From NCBI RefSeq assembly GCF_001294645.1, contig NZ_CP011868.1:3906001-3970000 (forward strand): a stretch of 64,000 nucleotides of DNA, written 5' to 3'. Shown piece after piece: positions 25,817 to 34,408 of the stretch (position 1 is the stretch's first letter; every line of letters begins with the position of its first letter). Both the position numbers and the translations under genes were made by a program. Source of the DNA: Pseudonocardia sp. HH130629-09 (GTDB lineage: Bacteria; Actinomycetota; Actinomycetes; Mycobacteriales; Pseudonocardiaceae). The notes under the pieces are model-generated. The model was not told the DNA's origin. It saw only the letters and a list, made by a program, of their open reading frames with translations, and searched no databases.

Positions 25817-27222
25817 GGGACTGTTTCAAGATCGGTGTTTTCGGCCCGACACGCCGGGCTGAGGTCCGGCGAGATGGGCACGGACAGTGATGACATCGGA
25901 CCTTGTGGATCCAAGCGAGGGTGACCCGAAGCCTGCTCGGCAGGCGTCGGCGGAGCGGGCCGCTGCGGCGGCGATGGTGGCCGAGGCGAAGGCGCGCGGG
26001 CTGGCGTTGACCGGCCCGGACGGCCTGTTGAAGCTCTTTACCAAGAATGTTCTGGAAACGGCGCTGAACGAGGAGATGACCGAGCACCTCGGGCACGACA
26101 AGAACCGGGCCGACCCCGGCCGGGAATCCACCAACGTGCGGAACGGGTCCCGCTCGAAGACGGTTCTCTCGGATGCCGCGGGTGACGTGGAGATCGACGT
26201 TCCGAGAGACAGGGCCAGCACTTTCGAGCCGCAGATCGTGAAGAAGCGTCAGCGGCGCCTCACAGATGTCGACGAGGTCGTACTGTCGCTGTATGCGAAA
26301 GGGATGACGACCGGGGAGGTTTCCGCACATTTCGCTGACATCTATGGGGCGTCAGTATCGAAGGAGACGGTCTCGCGGATCACCGACAAGGTCGTCGCCG
26401 AGATGAATGACTGGGTTGGTCGGCCGTTGGATTCGGTGTACGCCGCGGTGTTCATCGACGCTGTCCACGTCAAGGTCCGGGACGGGCAGGTCGCCAACCG
26501 GCCGGTCTACGCAGCCATCGGCGTCACCGTGGACGGCTGCAAGGACGTGCTGGGGCTGTGGATGGGCGTCGGCAGTGAGGGCGCGAAGTTCTGGATGAGC
26601 GTGCTGGTCGACCTGAAGAACCGCGGCGTGCGTGACGTGCTGTTCCTGGTCTGCGACGGCCTCAAAGGACTCCCGGAGGTCGTGGCCAACGTGTGGCCGC
26701 AAACCATTGTCCAAACCTGCGTCGTGCACCTGATCCGAAACACTTTCCGGCTGGTGGGTCGACAGGACTGGGACGCGGTGAAGCGCGACATCAAACCAAT
26801 CTATGCCGCGCCCAACCCGAATGCAGCACTTATCGCTATGGATGAGCTCGACGAGAAATGGGGCCGTAAGTACGCGGCGATGATCCGGCTATGGCGCAAC
26901 GCGTGGGAAGAGTTCGTGCCGTTCTTGGACTACGACGTCGAGATTCGAAGGGTGATCTGCTCTACGAATGCGATCGAATCGCTTAACGCCCGCTACCGGC
27001 GCGCGGTGCGGGCGCGTGGTCATTTCCCCACTGAGCAGGCTGCGATGAAATGCTTGTATCTTGTGACTCGCAGCCTGGACCCGACCGGGACGGGCCGCAC
27101 GAGGTGGACGATGCGTTGGAAGCCCGTGATCAACGCGTTCGCCATCACGTTCGGTGACCGCTGGCCGGGAGCCGAGACCTACTGAGCAACGACGCCGAAA
27201 CACCGATCACGAGACAGGCCCT
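25817..27222 (+). mobile_element. IS256-family insertion sequence, apparently intact
   Basis: About 1406 bp with related ends: GGGACTGTTTCAAGATCGGT on the left and the complement of GGGCCTGTCTCGTGATCGGT on the right. A 14-bp direct repeat, TCTCTGGCTGGTTG, flanks it (25803-25816 and 27223-27236). This is longer than the usual 8-9-bp duplication of the family but fits an insertion event. It encodes one full transposase. Confidence 0.88.
25890..27185 (+). CDS. IS256-family (mutator-type) transposase
   Basis: 431 residues with the full Transposase_mut domain. Catalytic residues appear in FIDAVHVKV (Asp), LVCDGLKGL (Asp) and STNAIESLNARYRR (Glu), with CVVHLIRNTF between. The N-terminal DNA-binding part has NVRNGSRSKTVLSD. 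The length is normal and the frame unbroken. A GTG one codon earlier (25887) could also be used. GC is slightly lower than in flanking genes. Confidence 0.95.
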   Translation: MTSDLVDPSEGDPKPARQASAERAAAAAMVAEAKARGLALTGPDGLLKLFTKNVLETALNEEMTEHLGHDKNRADPGRESTNVRNGSRSKTVLSDAAGDVEIDVPRDRASTFEPQIVKKRQRRLTDVDEVVLSLYAKGMTTGEVSAHFADIYGASVSKETVSRITDKVVAEMNDWVGRPLDSVYAAVFIDAVHVKVRDGQVANRPVYAAIGVTVDGCKDVLGLWMGVGSEGAKFWMSVLVDLKNRGVRDVLFLVCDGLKGLPEVVANVWPQTIVQTCVVHLIRNTFRLVGRQDWDAVKRDIKPIYAAPNPNAALIAMDELDEKWGRKYAAMIRLWRNAWEEFVPFLDYDVEIRRVICSTNAIESLNARYRRAVRARGHFPTEQAAMKCLYLVTRSLDPTGTGRTRWTMRWKPVINAFAITFGDRWPGAETY

Positions 27223-27237
27223 CTCTGGCTGGTTGGG

Positions 27238-27312
27238 GCTCGCCAGCTCGGCGTCTGCACCCACACAACCAGGCCCCTGAGCTGCCGGAACGGCAGGTTG
27301 AAAAAGGCTCAG
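27238..27312 (-). mobile_element. Partial MITE copy (end fragment)
   Basis: Read on the minus strand, about 75 bp match the left end of the MITE at 25174 almost base for base, including the end sequence TGAGCC(T)TTTTCAACCTG and the following hairpin-like CTGCCGTTCCGGCAG. Homology stops at GCTGGCGAGCC. The other half is missing. Confidence 0.8.
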
Positions 27313-27359
27313 TAACTTAGCGGGGTGTGTCGCTGCCCTGTAGGTCTCTGGCTGGTTGC
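27313..27359. repeat. Direct repeat, copy 2 (47 bp)
   Basis: Second copy of the 25769-25816 sequence, lacking one T at the start and ending in GGTCTCTGGCTGGTTG. Together the copies bracket the IS256 element and MITE fragment. Confidence 0.8.
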
Positions 27360-27388
27360 CGGGTCGCCTGGTCACTGAGGTGTTCTCA

Positions 27389-27408
27389 GAGCGTGTTTGA
27401 GAAGATCA
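27389..27408. mobile_element. Solitary IS5-type end remnant
   Basis: GAGCGTGTTTGAGAAGATCA matches, with one extra CG-type change, the end of the IS5-family element at 63413 (GAGTGTTTGAGAAGATCA). No transposase adjoins it, so it is a relic end left between the IS256 block and the ISAs1 element. Confidence 0.55.
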
Positions 27409-27425
27409 GGTTGTAGGCGTGAACC

Positions 27426-28566
27426 CAGGGTCCCGGCAAAGTCACGTGATCTTGTAGGTGTGCAGGGCCCGGGAGGCGTCGCGGGCGTGGTGGCGCAGTG
27501 CGGCGGCGATGTTGGTGACCCCGTCCAGGCGTAGCGCGGTGATGGCCAGGTTCCGCAGCGCGGCCATGGTCTGTGGCCCGGCGCCGGTACGCACTGCTGA
27601 TCGGTCCTCGTCGAAGGAGACATCGCGGACCCAGTGCAGCCGGTTCTCGATGCCCCAGTGCCCGCGGATCCAGCCGGCGAGCAGCGCCGGATCAGCGTCC
27701 GCGCCGCCCAGGCTGGTGATCGCGTAGACGGTGACCACCCTCCAGCGCCCGCCGGGTCGCAGCGGGCGGCGCCGACGGATCACTCTGATCGCCTGAGCGG
27801 CGTGCGGGAAGAACTCGCCCCTGCCGTCCGGACACGGATCCAGGGCGACCACGCTGATCGTGCGGGTCTCGATCCGGCCGTGTCCACGAGCGCGTTGTTG
27901 CGTGCACGGTCCGACCGCCGACCACGGGATCCGGCGCAGCCGGGCGAGCAGACCGGGCTGGTTGGCCTTGACCGTCATGACGTAGTGCCCGCCACGTTCA
28001 TACAGGTAATCGGCGTGCGTGCGCTGAGTGTGCAGGGCATCTGCGGTCACGACGACGCCATGCAGGTCCAGTCCGGACAGCACGGTCACGGCGGCAGTCA
28101 GCTCCGCAGCCTTGGCCGGGACCTGGGTCTGGGCCAGCACGACGCCGCTGGCCTGATCGATCACCGACACCAGATGTGGGAGTCCGTCGGGGGTACGGGC
28201 GCCGCGCACGGTCTTGCCGTCCAGTGCCCAGACCGGTCGCTGTTCTCGACGGGGCCGATCGACACCGGTCGGTCGTGTACCCAGCTGCGCGCTGGTCCAG
28301 GACCCCCGGGCTGCTTCCAGCGCGGCGGGATCGAGCTGCTGGAGCAGCCGGCGGATCGTCGACTCGTGTGGTACCACCAGCGCCGCGTGTTCCGGGTCGA
28401 TGGCGAGCCGGTCGGCGAGTTCGATCAGCACGCCGGCGCCGACGTCACGGGCGTGTTCGGCGATCGCGGTGAACGAGCGGGCACCGGCCAGCACCGCGCA
28501 CGCAGCCAGCACCAGCACCGGCAACAGGGCATGACGGACTCCGCGAGCTCGTCGCGGGTCGGGCAC
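27426..28566 (-). mobile_element. ISAs1-family element, truncated at its 5' side
   Basis: The 3' terminus is intact at CAGGGTCCCGGCAAAG (27426), 16 bases beyond the transposase stop. At the other side the homology ends at 28566 within the first codons of the transposase, with no matching inverted end and no leader. The next base begins the coding region of the MFS gene. A deletion fused the element to that gene. Confidence 0.78.
27442..28566 (-). CDS. ISAs1-family transposase, N-terminally truncated
   Basis: 374 residues from GTG: PDPRRARGVRHALLPVLVLAACAVLAGARSF is the family's N-terminal motif, but about 15-20 residues that normally precede it are absent. Catalytic regions are present (VWALDGKTVRGA, VVVTADALHTQRTHADYL, HWGIENRLHWVRDVSFDEDRS). 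The frame is otherwise open. It could still be translated, but its promoter and left end are gone, so transposition is unlikely. Confidence 0.88.
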   Translation of the reverse strand: MPDPRRARGVRHALLPVLVLAACAVLAGARSFTAIAEHARDVGAGVLIELADRLAIDPEHAALVVPHESTIRRLLQQLDPAALEAARGSWTSAQLGTRPTGVDRPRREQRPVWALDGKTVRGARTPDGLPHLVSVIDQASGVVLAQTQVPAKAAELTAAVTVLSGLDLHGVVVTADALHTQRTHADYLYERGGHYVMTVKANQPGLLARLRRIPWSAVGPCTQQRARGHGRIETRTISVVALDPCPDGRGEFFPHAAQAIRVIRRRRPLRPGGRWRVVTVYAITSLGGADADPALLAGWIRGHWGIENRLHWVRDVSFDEDRSAVRTGAGPQTMAALRNLAITALRLDGVTNIAAALRHHARDASRALHTYKIT

Positions 28567-29856
28567 TTGACCGACGTGTCCGACCGTTCCGCACCACCGG
28601 GTACCGGGACCCGTTCCCGCGCCTGGGCCATCGCCCTGTGCTGGACGGCGATCGTCGTCGACGGCTACGACCTCATCGTCTACGGCACCGTGCTGCCCAC
28701 CCTGATCGCCGGTGAGTGGGCGCTCGACGCGGGCACCGCGGGCTGGATCGGGTCACTGGCACTGGTCGGCATGCTCGTCGGCGCGCTGCTCGCCGGGACC
28801 GTCACCGACCGCATCGGCCGACGCCGGCTGATGATCATCTGCATCGCCTGGTTCTCGGTCGCGATGGCGCTGTGTGCCCTCGCGCCGTCGCCGGAGGTGT
28901 TCGGCCTGCTGCGGTTCGTCGCGGGCATCGGGCTGGGCGGGGTGGTGCCGACCGCGATCGCGCTGACCGTCGAGTACGCCCCGGCCGGGCGGCGCAACGC
29001 GGCGAACGCCCTGATGTTCTCCGGCTACTCCGTCGGCGGCGTCGTCGCGGCGCTGTCCGGGATCGTGCTGCTGGAGCAGCTGGGCTGGCGGGCGCTGTTC
29101 TGGATCGGCGCCGGGGTCGGCGCGGTGCTGCTCGTCGTCGTCGCGGTGGCGCTGCCGGAGTCGGTGGCCTACCTGGTCGGGCGCGGTCGCCGCGCGGAGG
29201 CGGCCGCACTGGCCGCCCGCTACGGGATGCCGGTCCCCGACGACGCCCCGCCCGGTGCCGGCCGCGCCGGGCTGCGTGCGCTGCTCGACCGCCACCACCT
29301 GCGCGGCACGCTGCTGTTCTGGGTCGGCACCGGGTTCGGGCTGCTGCTGGTCTACGGCCTCAACACCTGGCTCGCCCAGATCATGCGTCAGGCCGGCTAC
29401 CCGCTGGGCGGGGCGCTGGCGTTCCTGCTGGCGCTCAACCTCGGCGCGATCGTCGGGGCGCCGCTGCTCGGGGCGCTCGCCGACCGCATCGGGCCGCGCC
29501 CGGTCGTCACCGGGATGTTCCTCACCGCGGCGGCGTCGATCCTGCTGCTGATGAACCGCTTCCCGACGCCGGTGCTGCTCGGCCTGATCGCCGTCGCCGG
29601 GGCCTGCACGATCGGCACGACGATCATCGTGAACTCCTACACCGCCACCTTCTACCCCGAGCACCTGCGCGCCGCCGGGCTCGGCTGGTCGCTGGGGATC
29701 GGCCGGATCGGGGCCATCGCGGGTCCGCTCTACGGCGGCGTCGTGATGGCGACCGGGGCCGGGTTCGCCGCGAACTTCCTCGCCTTCGCGATCCCCGCCG
29801 TGCTGGGCGCGATCGTCATGGTGCTGGTGCCGCGGGGCGCAGCCACGCACCCCTGA
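28567..29856 (+). CDS. MFS transporter, aromatic acid:H+ symporter (AAHS) type
   Basis: Up to 429 residues with 12 hydrophobic segments. DGYDLIVYGTVLP and TDRIGRRRLMII are AAHS-family motifs shared with benzoate, 4-hydroxybenzoate and related carriers. The coding homology begins exactly where the ISAs1 sequence ends. The first usable codons are TTG 28567 (where an ATG is expected) and GTG 28576. The native ribosome site is therefore missing, and expression must rely on the IS or be lost. It likely served the aromatic catabolic genes downstream. Confidence 0.87.
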   Translation: MTDVSDRSAPPGTGTRSRAWAIALCWTAIVVDGYDLIVYGTVLPTLIAGEWALDAGTAGWIGSLALVGMLVGALLAGTVTDRIGRRRLMIICIAWFSVAMALCALAPSPEVFGLLRFVAGIGLGGVVPTAIALTVEYAPAGRRNAANALMFSGYSVGGVVAALSGIVLLEQLGWRALFWIGAGVGAVLLVVVAVALPESVAYLVGRGRRAEAAALAARYGMPVPDDAPPGAGRAGLRALLDRHHLRGTLLFWVGTGFGLLLVYGLNTWLAQIMRQAGYPLGGALAFLLALNLGAIVGAPLLGALADRIGPRPVVTGMFLTAAASILLLMNRFPTPVLLGLIAVAGACTIGTTIIVNSYTATFYPEHLRAAGLGWSLGIGRIGAIAGPLYGGVVMATGAGFAANFLAFAIPAVLGAIVMVLVPRGAATHP

Positions 29857-29900
29857 CGGGGCACGTGCGCTGGCCGCGCGCGAGCGGCGACACCGCCGGA

Positions 29901-29964
29901 TGATCGCCGGGAGCGGAGCGCGCAGCGCAGTGCGCCGCCCCGTGCACTCCACTCCCGGCGATCA
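29901..29964. terminator. Bidirectional terminator-like hairpin
   Basis: TGATCGCCGGGAG (29901-29913) pairs perfectly with CTCCCGGCGATCA (29952-29964) around a GC-rich loop. It lies between the MFS gene and the convergent FAD oxidoreductase, 44 and 14 bases from their stops. Confidence 0.7.
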
Positions 29965-29978
29965 CCGACGGCCCGGCG

Positions 29979-31586
29979 TCACCGCCCGGACAGGCGCGAG
30001 CGCAGCCGCGCCACCGGCCCGGGGGTCGCGAGCCGGTCGGCGACCAGGAACCCCGACGCCCCGCCCAGCCCCGGACCGGGGTGGGTGGACGCGCCGATCT
30101 GCCACAGCCCGGGCACCGGCGTCGCGTGCCCGCCGGAGGTCGGCAACGGCCGCCACCAGAAGTTCTGGTCCAGCTCGGCCGACCCGGCGTAGGGGTCCCC
30201 GCGCAGCGCGTTCGGGTTGTGCGCGGCGATCGCGGTCGGGTCGAGCACGTCGACCCGACCGACGAGCTCGCGCAGGCCCGGCGCGTGCGCGGCGACCCGG
30301 TCGAGGACCCGCTCGGCGTAGCCCTGGGCGAGGGTGGCGTCCCAGCCGTCGGCGGTGTCCAGCTCGCCCGCCGCGTCGCCGACCGGGGCGAAGGGCAGCT
30401 CCTGGAGCTGCAGCCACAGCGCGGCGGCACCCTCGGGGACCCGGGTCGGGTCGAGCACGTGCTGCTGCCCCACGACGACGGTCGGCCGGCGCGGCAGCAG
30501 CCCCGCCTCCGCCTCGGCGCAGGCGATCGCGGTCGAGTCGGACCCGTCGCAGACGTGGACCAGGGAGACCTCGCGCAGCCGGGTGTCGGCCCACGGGACC
30601 GGCCCGGACAGCGTCACGTAGATCTGCATCGCGGCCCGGCCCGGGCGGTAGCGGGCGGCGGCGTCGGCCACCGGCGGCGGCACCACGGTGGGCGGGAGCA
30701 GCGAGCCGTAGAGCGCCGGCGGGGTCACCGAGGCCAGTACCGCGCGCCGCGCCCGGAACGCGAACCCGTCACCGGCGACGCCCGTCGCGCACCCGGAGGC
30801 GACCGTGACCCGCTCGACCCGGCAGCCGGTGTGCACCGCGACGCCGAGCTCGTCGAGCAGCCGCTCCCAGGCGGTGAGGAAGTGGCCCGCCCCGCCGGCG
30901 ACGACCGGCAGCCCGGCACCGTGCATGGTCGCGGCGAAGATCGGGACCATGAGCCCGCCGGACGCGGAGTCCGGGGCCAGGCCGGCGTGCAGCAGCCACG
31001 GCGCCCAGAGCCGGTCGGTCTCGGGACCGGTGAACCGGGCGCGCATCCAGGACCGGCCGGAGGTCAGCGCGTCGCGGGCGTAGGTCGCCATCCCGGCGAC
31101 GCCTGCGGCGCGGGCCAGCGTCGCGACCGGGCCGAGCATGCCGGGGGCGTGCAGCTCCGCACCGAGGAGCCCGCCGATCCCGGCGGCGTGCGCGCCGAAC
31201 CGGTCGATCATGGCCCGGTAGGCGTCGCGGTCGGCCGCCTCGGCGAACCCGGCGACGGTCGCCTCGACCGACCGGTGGGCGAGCGCGACCGAGCCGTCGC
31301 CCGCGACCGTCGCGGTGAGCGGGCCGTCGGTGTTGGCGTAGGCGAGGCCGTGCCGGTGCAGGTCGTCGCCGAAGGCGGCGTAGGCCGGGCCGGTGACGAA
31401 CAGCGGGTGCCAGCTCGACCAGGTGTCGTGGACGAACCCGTCGTGCTCCTGGGCGGCGACGAACCCACCGACCCGGTCGTGGTCCTCGACGAGCGCGACC
31501 GACCAGCCCCCACGGGCGAGTCGGGCGGCCGCGACCAGACCGTTGATGCCGCCGCCGACGACGACGGCGTCGTACGTGGCGTGCAC
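29979..31586 (-). CDS. Phytoene-dehydrogenase-like NAD(P)/FAD oxidoreductase
   Basis: 535 residues from GTG. N-terminal FAD motif VVVGGGINGLVAAARLARGG and EDHDRVGGFV; C-terminal FAD contact GLWQIGASTHPGPGLGGASGFLVAD. This matches the CrtI-like/amine-oxidase superfamily, but without carotenoid genes nearby the substrate is unclear. The start follows the cyclase-gene stop by three bases, so both are one operon. No signal peptide. Confidence 0.87.
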   Translation of the reverse strand: MHATYDAVVVGGGINGLVAAARLARGGWSVALVEDHDRVGGFVAAQEHDGFVHDTWSSWHPLFVTGPAYAAFGDDLHRHGLAYANTDGPLTATVAGDGSVALAHRSVEATVAGFAEAADRDAYRAMIDRFGAHAAGIGGLLGAELHAPGMLGPVATLARAAGVAGMATYARDALTSGRSWMRARFTGPETDRLWAPWLLHAGLAPDSASGGLMVPIFAATMHGAGLPVVAGGAGHFLTAWERLLDELGVAVHTGCRVERVTVASGCATGVAGDGFAFRARRAVLASVTPPALYGSLLPPTVVPPPVADAAARYRPGRAAMQIYVTLSGPVPWADTRLREVSLVHVCDGSDSTAIACAEAEAGLLPRRPTVVVGQQHVLDPTRVPEGAAALWLQLQELPFAPVGDAAGELDTADGWDATLAQGYAERVLDRVAAHAPGLRELVGRVDVLDPTAIAAHNPNALRGDPYAGSAELDQNFWWRPLPTSGGHATPVPGLWQIGASTHPGPGLGGASGFLVADRLATPGPVARLRSRLSGR

Positions 31587-31589
31587 GGC

Positions 31590-32363
31590 TCAGCCCTCGA
31601 CCAGTGCGAGCACGCGCGCCGGGCTGCCCGAGCCGCCGATGATCGGCAGCGGGCACACCACCAGCACCGCGCCGGTGGCCGGGAGCTGGTCGAGGTTGCG
31701 CAGGCTGGTCAGCCCCCACTTGTCCGCGCCCATCAGCTCGGAGTGGCACGGGAACGCGGGCTCCAGGTTCGGCGCCTGCCCCGCGTCGGTGCCCACGGTC
31801 TCCACGCCCAGGCCGGTGATCGGGGTCTCGCGCGCCAGCCACCGCGCGCACTCCGGTGCGACGCCCGGGGTGTGCGGTCCGTTCTCGTCGGCGTTGGCGA
31901 AGGCCGCCTCGTCCTCCCCGCGGGCCGACCACCCGGTGCGCAGCAGCAGCCACCCGCCCGCGGGCAGCGGACCGTTCTCCGCCTCCCACGCCGCGACGTC
32001 GGCGATCTGCAGCAGGTAGTCGGGGTCCTTCTCGGCCTCGGCGGTCCGGTCGATCACCGCGACCGGCGCGACGAGGGTCGACAGCGGCGCCTGCGAGACG
32101 TCGAGGCCGTCCCTGCCGGTGATCCAGTGGTTGGGCGCGTCGAGGTGGGTGCCGGTGTGCTCGCCGGTGCGGATGTTGTTCCAGTACCAGGCCGGGCCGC
32201 GGTCGTCGTAGCGGGAGATCTCCTCCAGCTCGAACCGCGCGGTCTGGCCGAACGGCTCGGGCAGCTCGAGGATCGGCGTCGAGGCCTGCAGCGGGGTCGT
32301 CAGGTCGACGACCCGGACCGAGCCGGAACGCGCGGCGTCGAGCAGGGCGGAGAGGACGGACAC
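31590..32363 (-). CDS. Cyclase / kynurenine formamidase-like metal-dependent hydrolase
   Basis: 257 residues from GTG. The zinc/manganese motif HTGTHLDAPNH (within NIRTGEHTGTHLDAPNHW) defines the cyclase superfamily that includes KynB formamidase and isatin hydrolase. It is larger than KynB (about 210) and has LELPEPFGQT at the start, as in isatin-hydrolase-like members. With tryptophan dioxygenase and kynureninase in the same window, N-formylkynurenine is a plausible substrate, but the gene is 16 kb from them, so this is inference. Confidence 0.83.
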   Translation of the reverse strand: MSVLSALLDAARSGSVRVVDLTTPLQASTPILELPEPFGQTARFELEEISRYDDRGPAWYWNNIRTGEHTGTHLDAPNHWITGRDGLDVSQAPLSTLVAPVAVIDRTAEAEKDPDYLLQIADVAAWEAENGPLPAGGWLLLRTGWSARGEDEAAFANADENGPHTPGVAPECARWLARETPITGLGVETVGTDAGQAPNLEPAFPCHSELMGADKWGLTSLRNLDQLPATGAVLVVCPLPIIGGSGSPARVLALVEG

Positions 32364-32485
32364 GGGGACCTCCAGGTCGGTCGGGACGTGCCGGACAGCT
32401 TCGTCGCACCGATGCCTGTCCGGCCATCCGTTCCGCGCGGCGGCTGTCCGCTCAGGGTCAGCCGCCCAGAGGTCGGCCGCCCAGG

Positions 32486-33460
32486 TCAGCCGCGCAGGGT
32501 CTCCGACGGCGACTCCCCGAACCGCTCCCGGTAGGCGACGGCGAACCGGCCCAGGTACGCGAAGCCCCAGTCCGCGGCGACCTGGGACACCGTGCGCCGA
32601 GTCGGGTCGGACTCGGTGAGCTCGGCCCGCACACCGGCCAGCCGTGCCTCGCGCAGCCGCGCGGTCGGCGTGGTGTCGAGGTGGCGGCGGAAGCCCTCCT
32701 GCAGGCTGCGGACCGAGAGCCCGACGGCCTCGGCGACGTCGTCGACGGTCAGCGGCTCGCGCGCGTGCCCCTCGATCAGCGCCTCCGCGCGGCGGATCAC
32801 CTTCGGCACCGCGGGCGGCGGGTCGGCCGCGGCGAGCAGCTCGTCGCTGGACGAGTGCGGCACCGCGGCGAGCAGCTGGCTCATCAGCAGCTGCTCGGCC
32901 TGGGCACGCAGCACGGGGTGGGTGAGGCCGCCGGGGCCGTCGAGGTCGGTGCGGACCATGTCCACCGTCGACAGCCAGGACCGCGCGGCCGGGGTGGTGA
33001 GGTCGACGCTGGTCGCCAGCCGCAGCGGCTTCGACGGCGGGCGGCCCAGCAGCCGGTGCAGCTGCCCGGTCAACGCCTCGCGCTCGACCCGCACGATGAG
33101 CTGCTCGTTCCCGGACTCCCAGGTCATGTCCAGGCCGGCGTCCGGGTCGGGCACCGACGCCGTGCGGGCGTCGGAGACGACCTCGGTGCCGCCGGTGCGC
33201 ACCAGGGCGCGCCCGGAGAGCGGGATCTGGACCAGGACGAACGAGCGCAGCGGCTGCGGCCTGATCCGTACCGCCGCCCCGTAGGAGAGGTAGGACAGCC
33301 CGACCGCCCCGAACGCGGCCGTGTTGAACCGGACCGGCGCCGGTGTCGCGGGGTCCACCGGCTCCAGCCGGTGCGGGCAGAACACCTCGCCGACCCGCTC
33401 GCGGGCCTCCTCCAGGTCCGGCGAGTGCACCCGTCGGAAACCGCTCAGCACCTCGGTCAT
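32486..33460 (-). CDS. AraC-family transcriptional regulator
   Basis: 324 residues from ATG with GAGGAGG five bases upstream; earlier in-frame starts lack homology. The N-terminal part is the AraC-binding-like domain 2 type (FNTAAFGAVGLSYLSYG), and the C-terminal 100 residues hold two helix-turn-helix motifs (LTVDDVAEAVGLSVRSLQEGFRRHL, VSQVAADWGFAYLGRFAVAYRERFGESPSETLR). It is divergent from the SDR-monooxygenase operon with 151 bases between, so it probably activates that operon. Confidence 0.92.
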   Translation of the reverse strand: MTEVLSGFRRVHSPDLEEARERVGEVFCPHRLEPVDPATPAPVRFNTAAFGAVGLSYLSYGAAVRIRPQPLRSFVLVQIPLSGRALVRTGGTEVVSDARTASVPDPDAGLDMTWESGNEQLIVRVEREALTGQLHRLLGRPPSKPLRLATSVDLTTPAARSWLSTVDMVRTDLDGPGGLTHPVLRAQAEQLLMSQLLAAVPHSSSDELLAAADPPPAVPKVIRRAEALIEGHAREPLTVDDVAEAVGLSVRSLQEGFRRHLDTTPTARLREARLAGVRAELTESDPTRRTVSQVAADWGFAYLGRFAVAYRERFGESPSETLRG

Positions 33461-33558
33461 GGCACCTCCTCGTGCTCGACCCCGGTTCGTGCGTCCCGGC
33501 CGCGTCCCACGGACAGCGACCGCGTGGTGGGGATAGTCACGCCCACCATATAGCCAAA

Positions 33559-33596
33559 TGATGACTGCCATCACGCGTCCGCTAGATGACCGTCAT
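33559..33596. promoter_or_regulatory. Two copies of a TGATGACNGTCATCA-like operator
   Basis: TGATGACTGCCATCA (33559-33573) and ATGACCGTCAT (33586-33596) are palindromes centred 25 bp apart, in the gap between the AraC gene and the SDR gene. They differ from a perfect TGATGACNGTCATCA by one base and by outer positions. The same motif occurs at 43358 before the aryl-CoA ligase gene, which suggests one regulator for both operons. Confidence 0.62.
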
Positions 33597-33611
33597 GTTT
33601 CGGAGGCTCCC

Positions 33612-34403
33612 ATGACTGACCTGCACGGCCGCACGGTGCTGGTGACCGGCGGATCGACCCTGGTCGGGCACGGTGTCGTCCGTGCCCTGCACGCCGCCGG
33701 GGCGTCCGTCGCGATCGCCGACATCGACGAGGCCGGCGCGAAGCCGCTGCTCGACGAGCTCGGCGGGCGCGTCGCGTTCCACCGCACCGACATCACCGAC
33801 GACGACGCGGTGGCCGCCACCGTCGCCTCCGTCGCCGCCCCGTCCGGCCTGCACGGCCTGGTGAACCTGGCGTGCAGCTACCTCGACGAGGGCGCCGACA
33901 CCGGTCGGGCCGACTGGCTGCGCGCGCTGGAGGTCAACCTGGTCAGCGCGGTGCAGGCCGCCCGGACCGCGCGGGCCCACCTCGCGGCGGCCCGCGGCGC
34001 GGTGGTCAACCTGACCTCGATCTCGTCGAAGGTCGCCCAGACCGGGCGCTGGGTCTACCCGGCGTCGAAGGCCGCGCTGGTGCAGGTCACCCGCTCCATG
34101 GCGATGGACCTCGCCGGCGACGGCATCCGGGTCAACTCGGTCTCCCCGGGCTGGACCTGGTCGAAGATCATGGACGACCTGTCCGGCGGCGACCGTGCGC
34201 ACACCGACCGCGTCGCCGCCCCGTTCCATCTGACGGCCCGCGTCGGCGACCCGGACGAGGTCGGCGCCGTCGTCGCCTTCCTGCTCTCCCCGGCCGCCTC
34301 CGCCGTCACCGGCGCCGACTGGGCCGTCGACGGCGGCTACTCGGCGATGGGTCCGGAGCAGGCCGTTCCCGCCATCCCCCAGCTCGCGACCGCTTCGGAG
34401 TGA
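33612..34403 (+). CDS. SDR-family oxidoreductase
   Basis: 263 residues from ATG with GGAGG six bases upstream. Cofactor motif TGGSTLVGHG (the usual G-x3-G-x-G with a changed loop), active-site Ser in NLTSISSK, and YPASK. The C-terminal SPAASAVTGADWAVDGGYSA is standard. It is six bases from the flavin monooxygenase gene, so it may oxidise that enzyme's alcohol product or supply a ketone. Substrate unknown. Confidence 0.9.
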   Translation: MTDLHGRTVLVTGGSTLVGHGVVRALHAAGASVAIADIDEAGAKPLLDELGGRVAFHRTDITDDDAVAATVASVAAPSGLHGLVNLACSYLDEGADTGRADWLRALEVNLVSAVQAARTARAHLAAARGAVVNLTSISSKVAQTGRWVYPASKAALVQVTRSMAMDLAGDGIRVNSVSPGWTWSKIMDDLSGGDRAHTDRVAAPFHLTARVGDPDEVGAVVAFLLSPAASAVTGADWAVDGGYSAMGPEQAVPAIPQLATASE

Positions 34404-34408
34404 CCACC

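Noticed and set aside
31590..32363. Firm naming of the cyclase gene as kynB
   Set aside because: The motif is shared by isatin hydrolases and other cyclases, and the gene is not in the kynureninase operon; kept as a possibility only.
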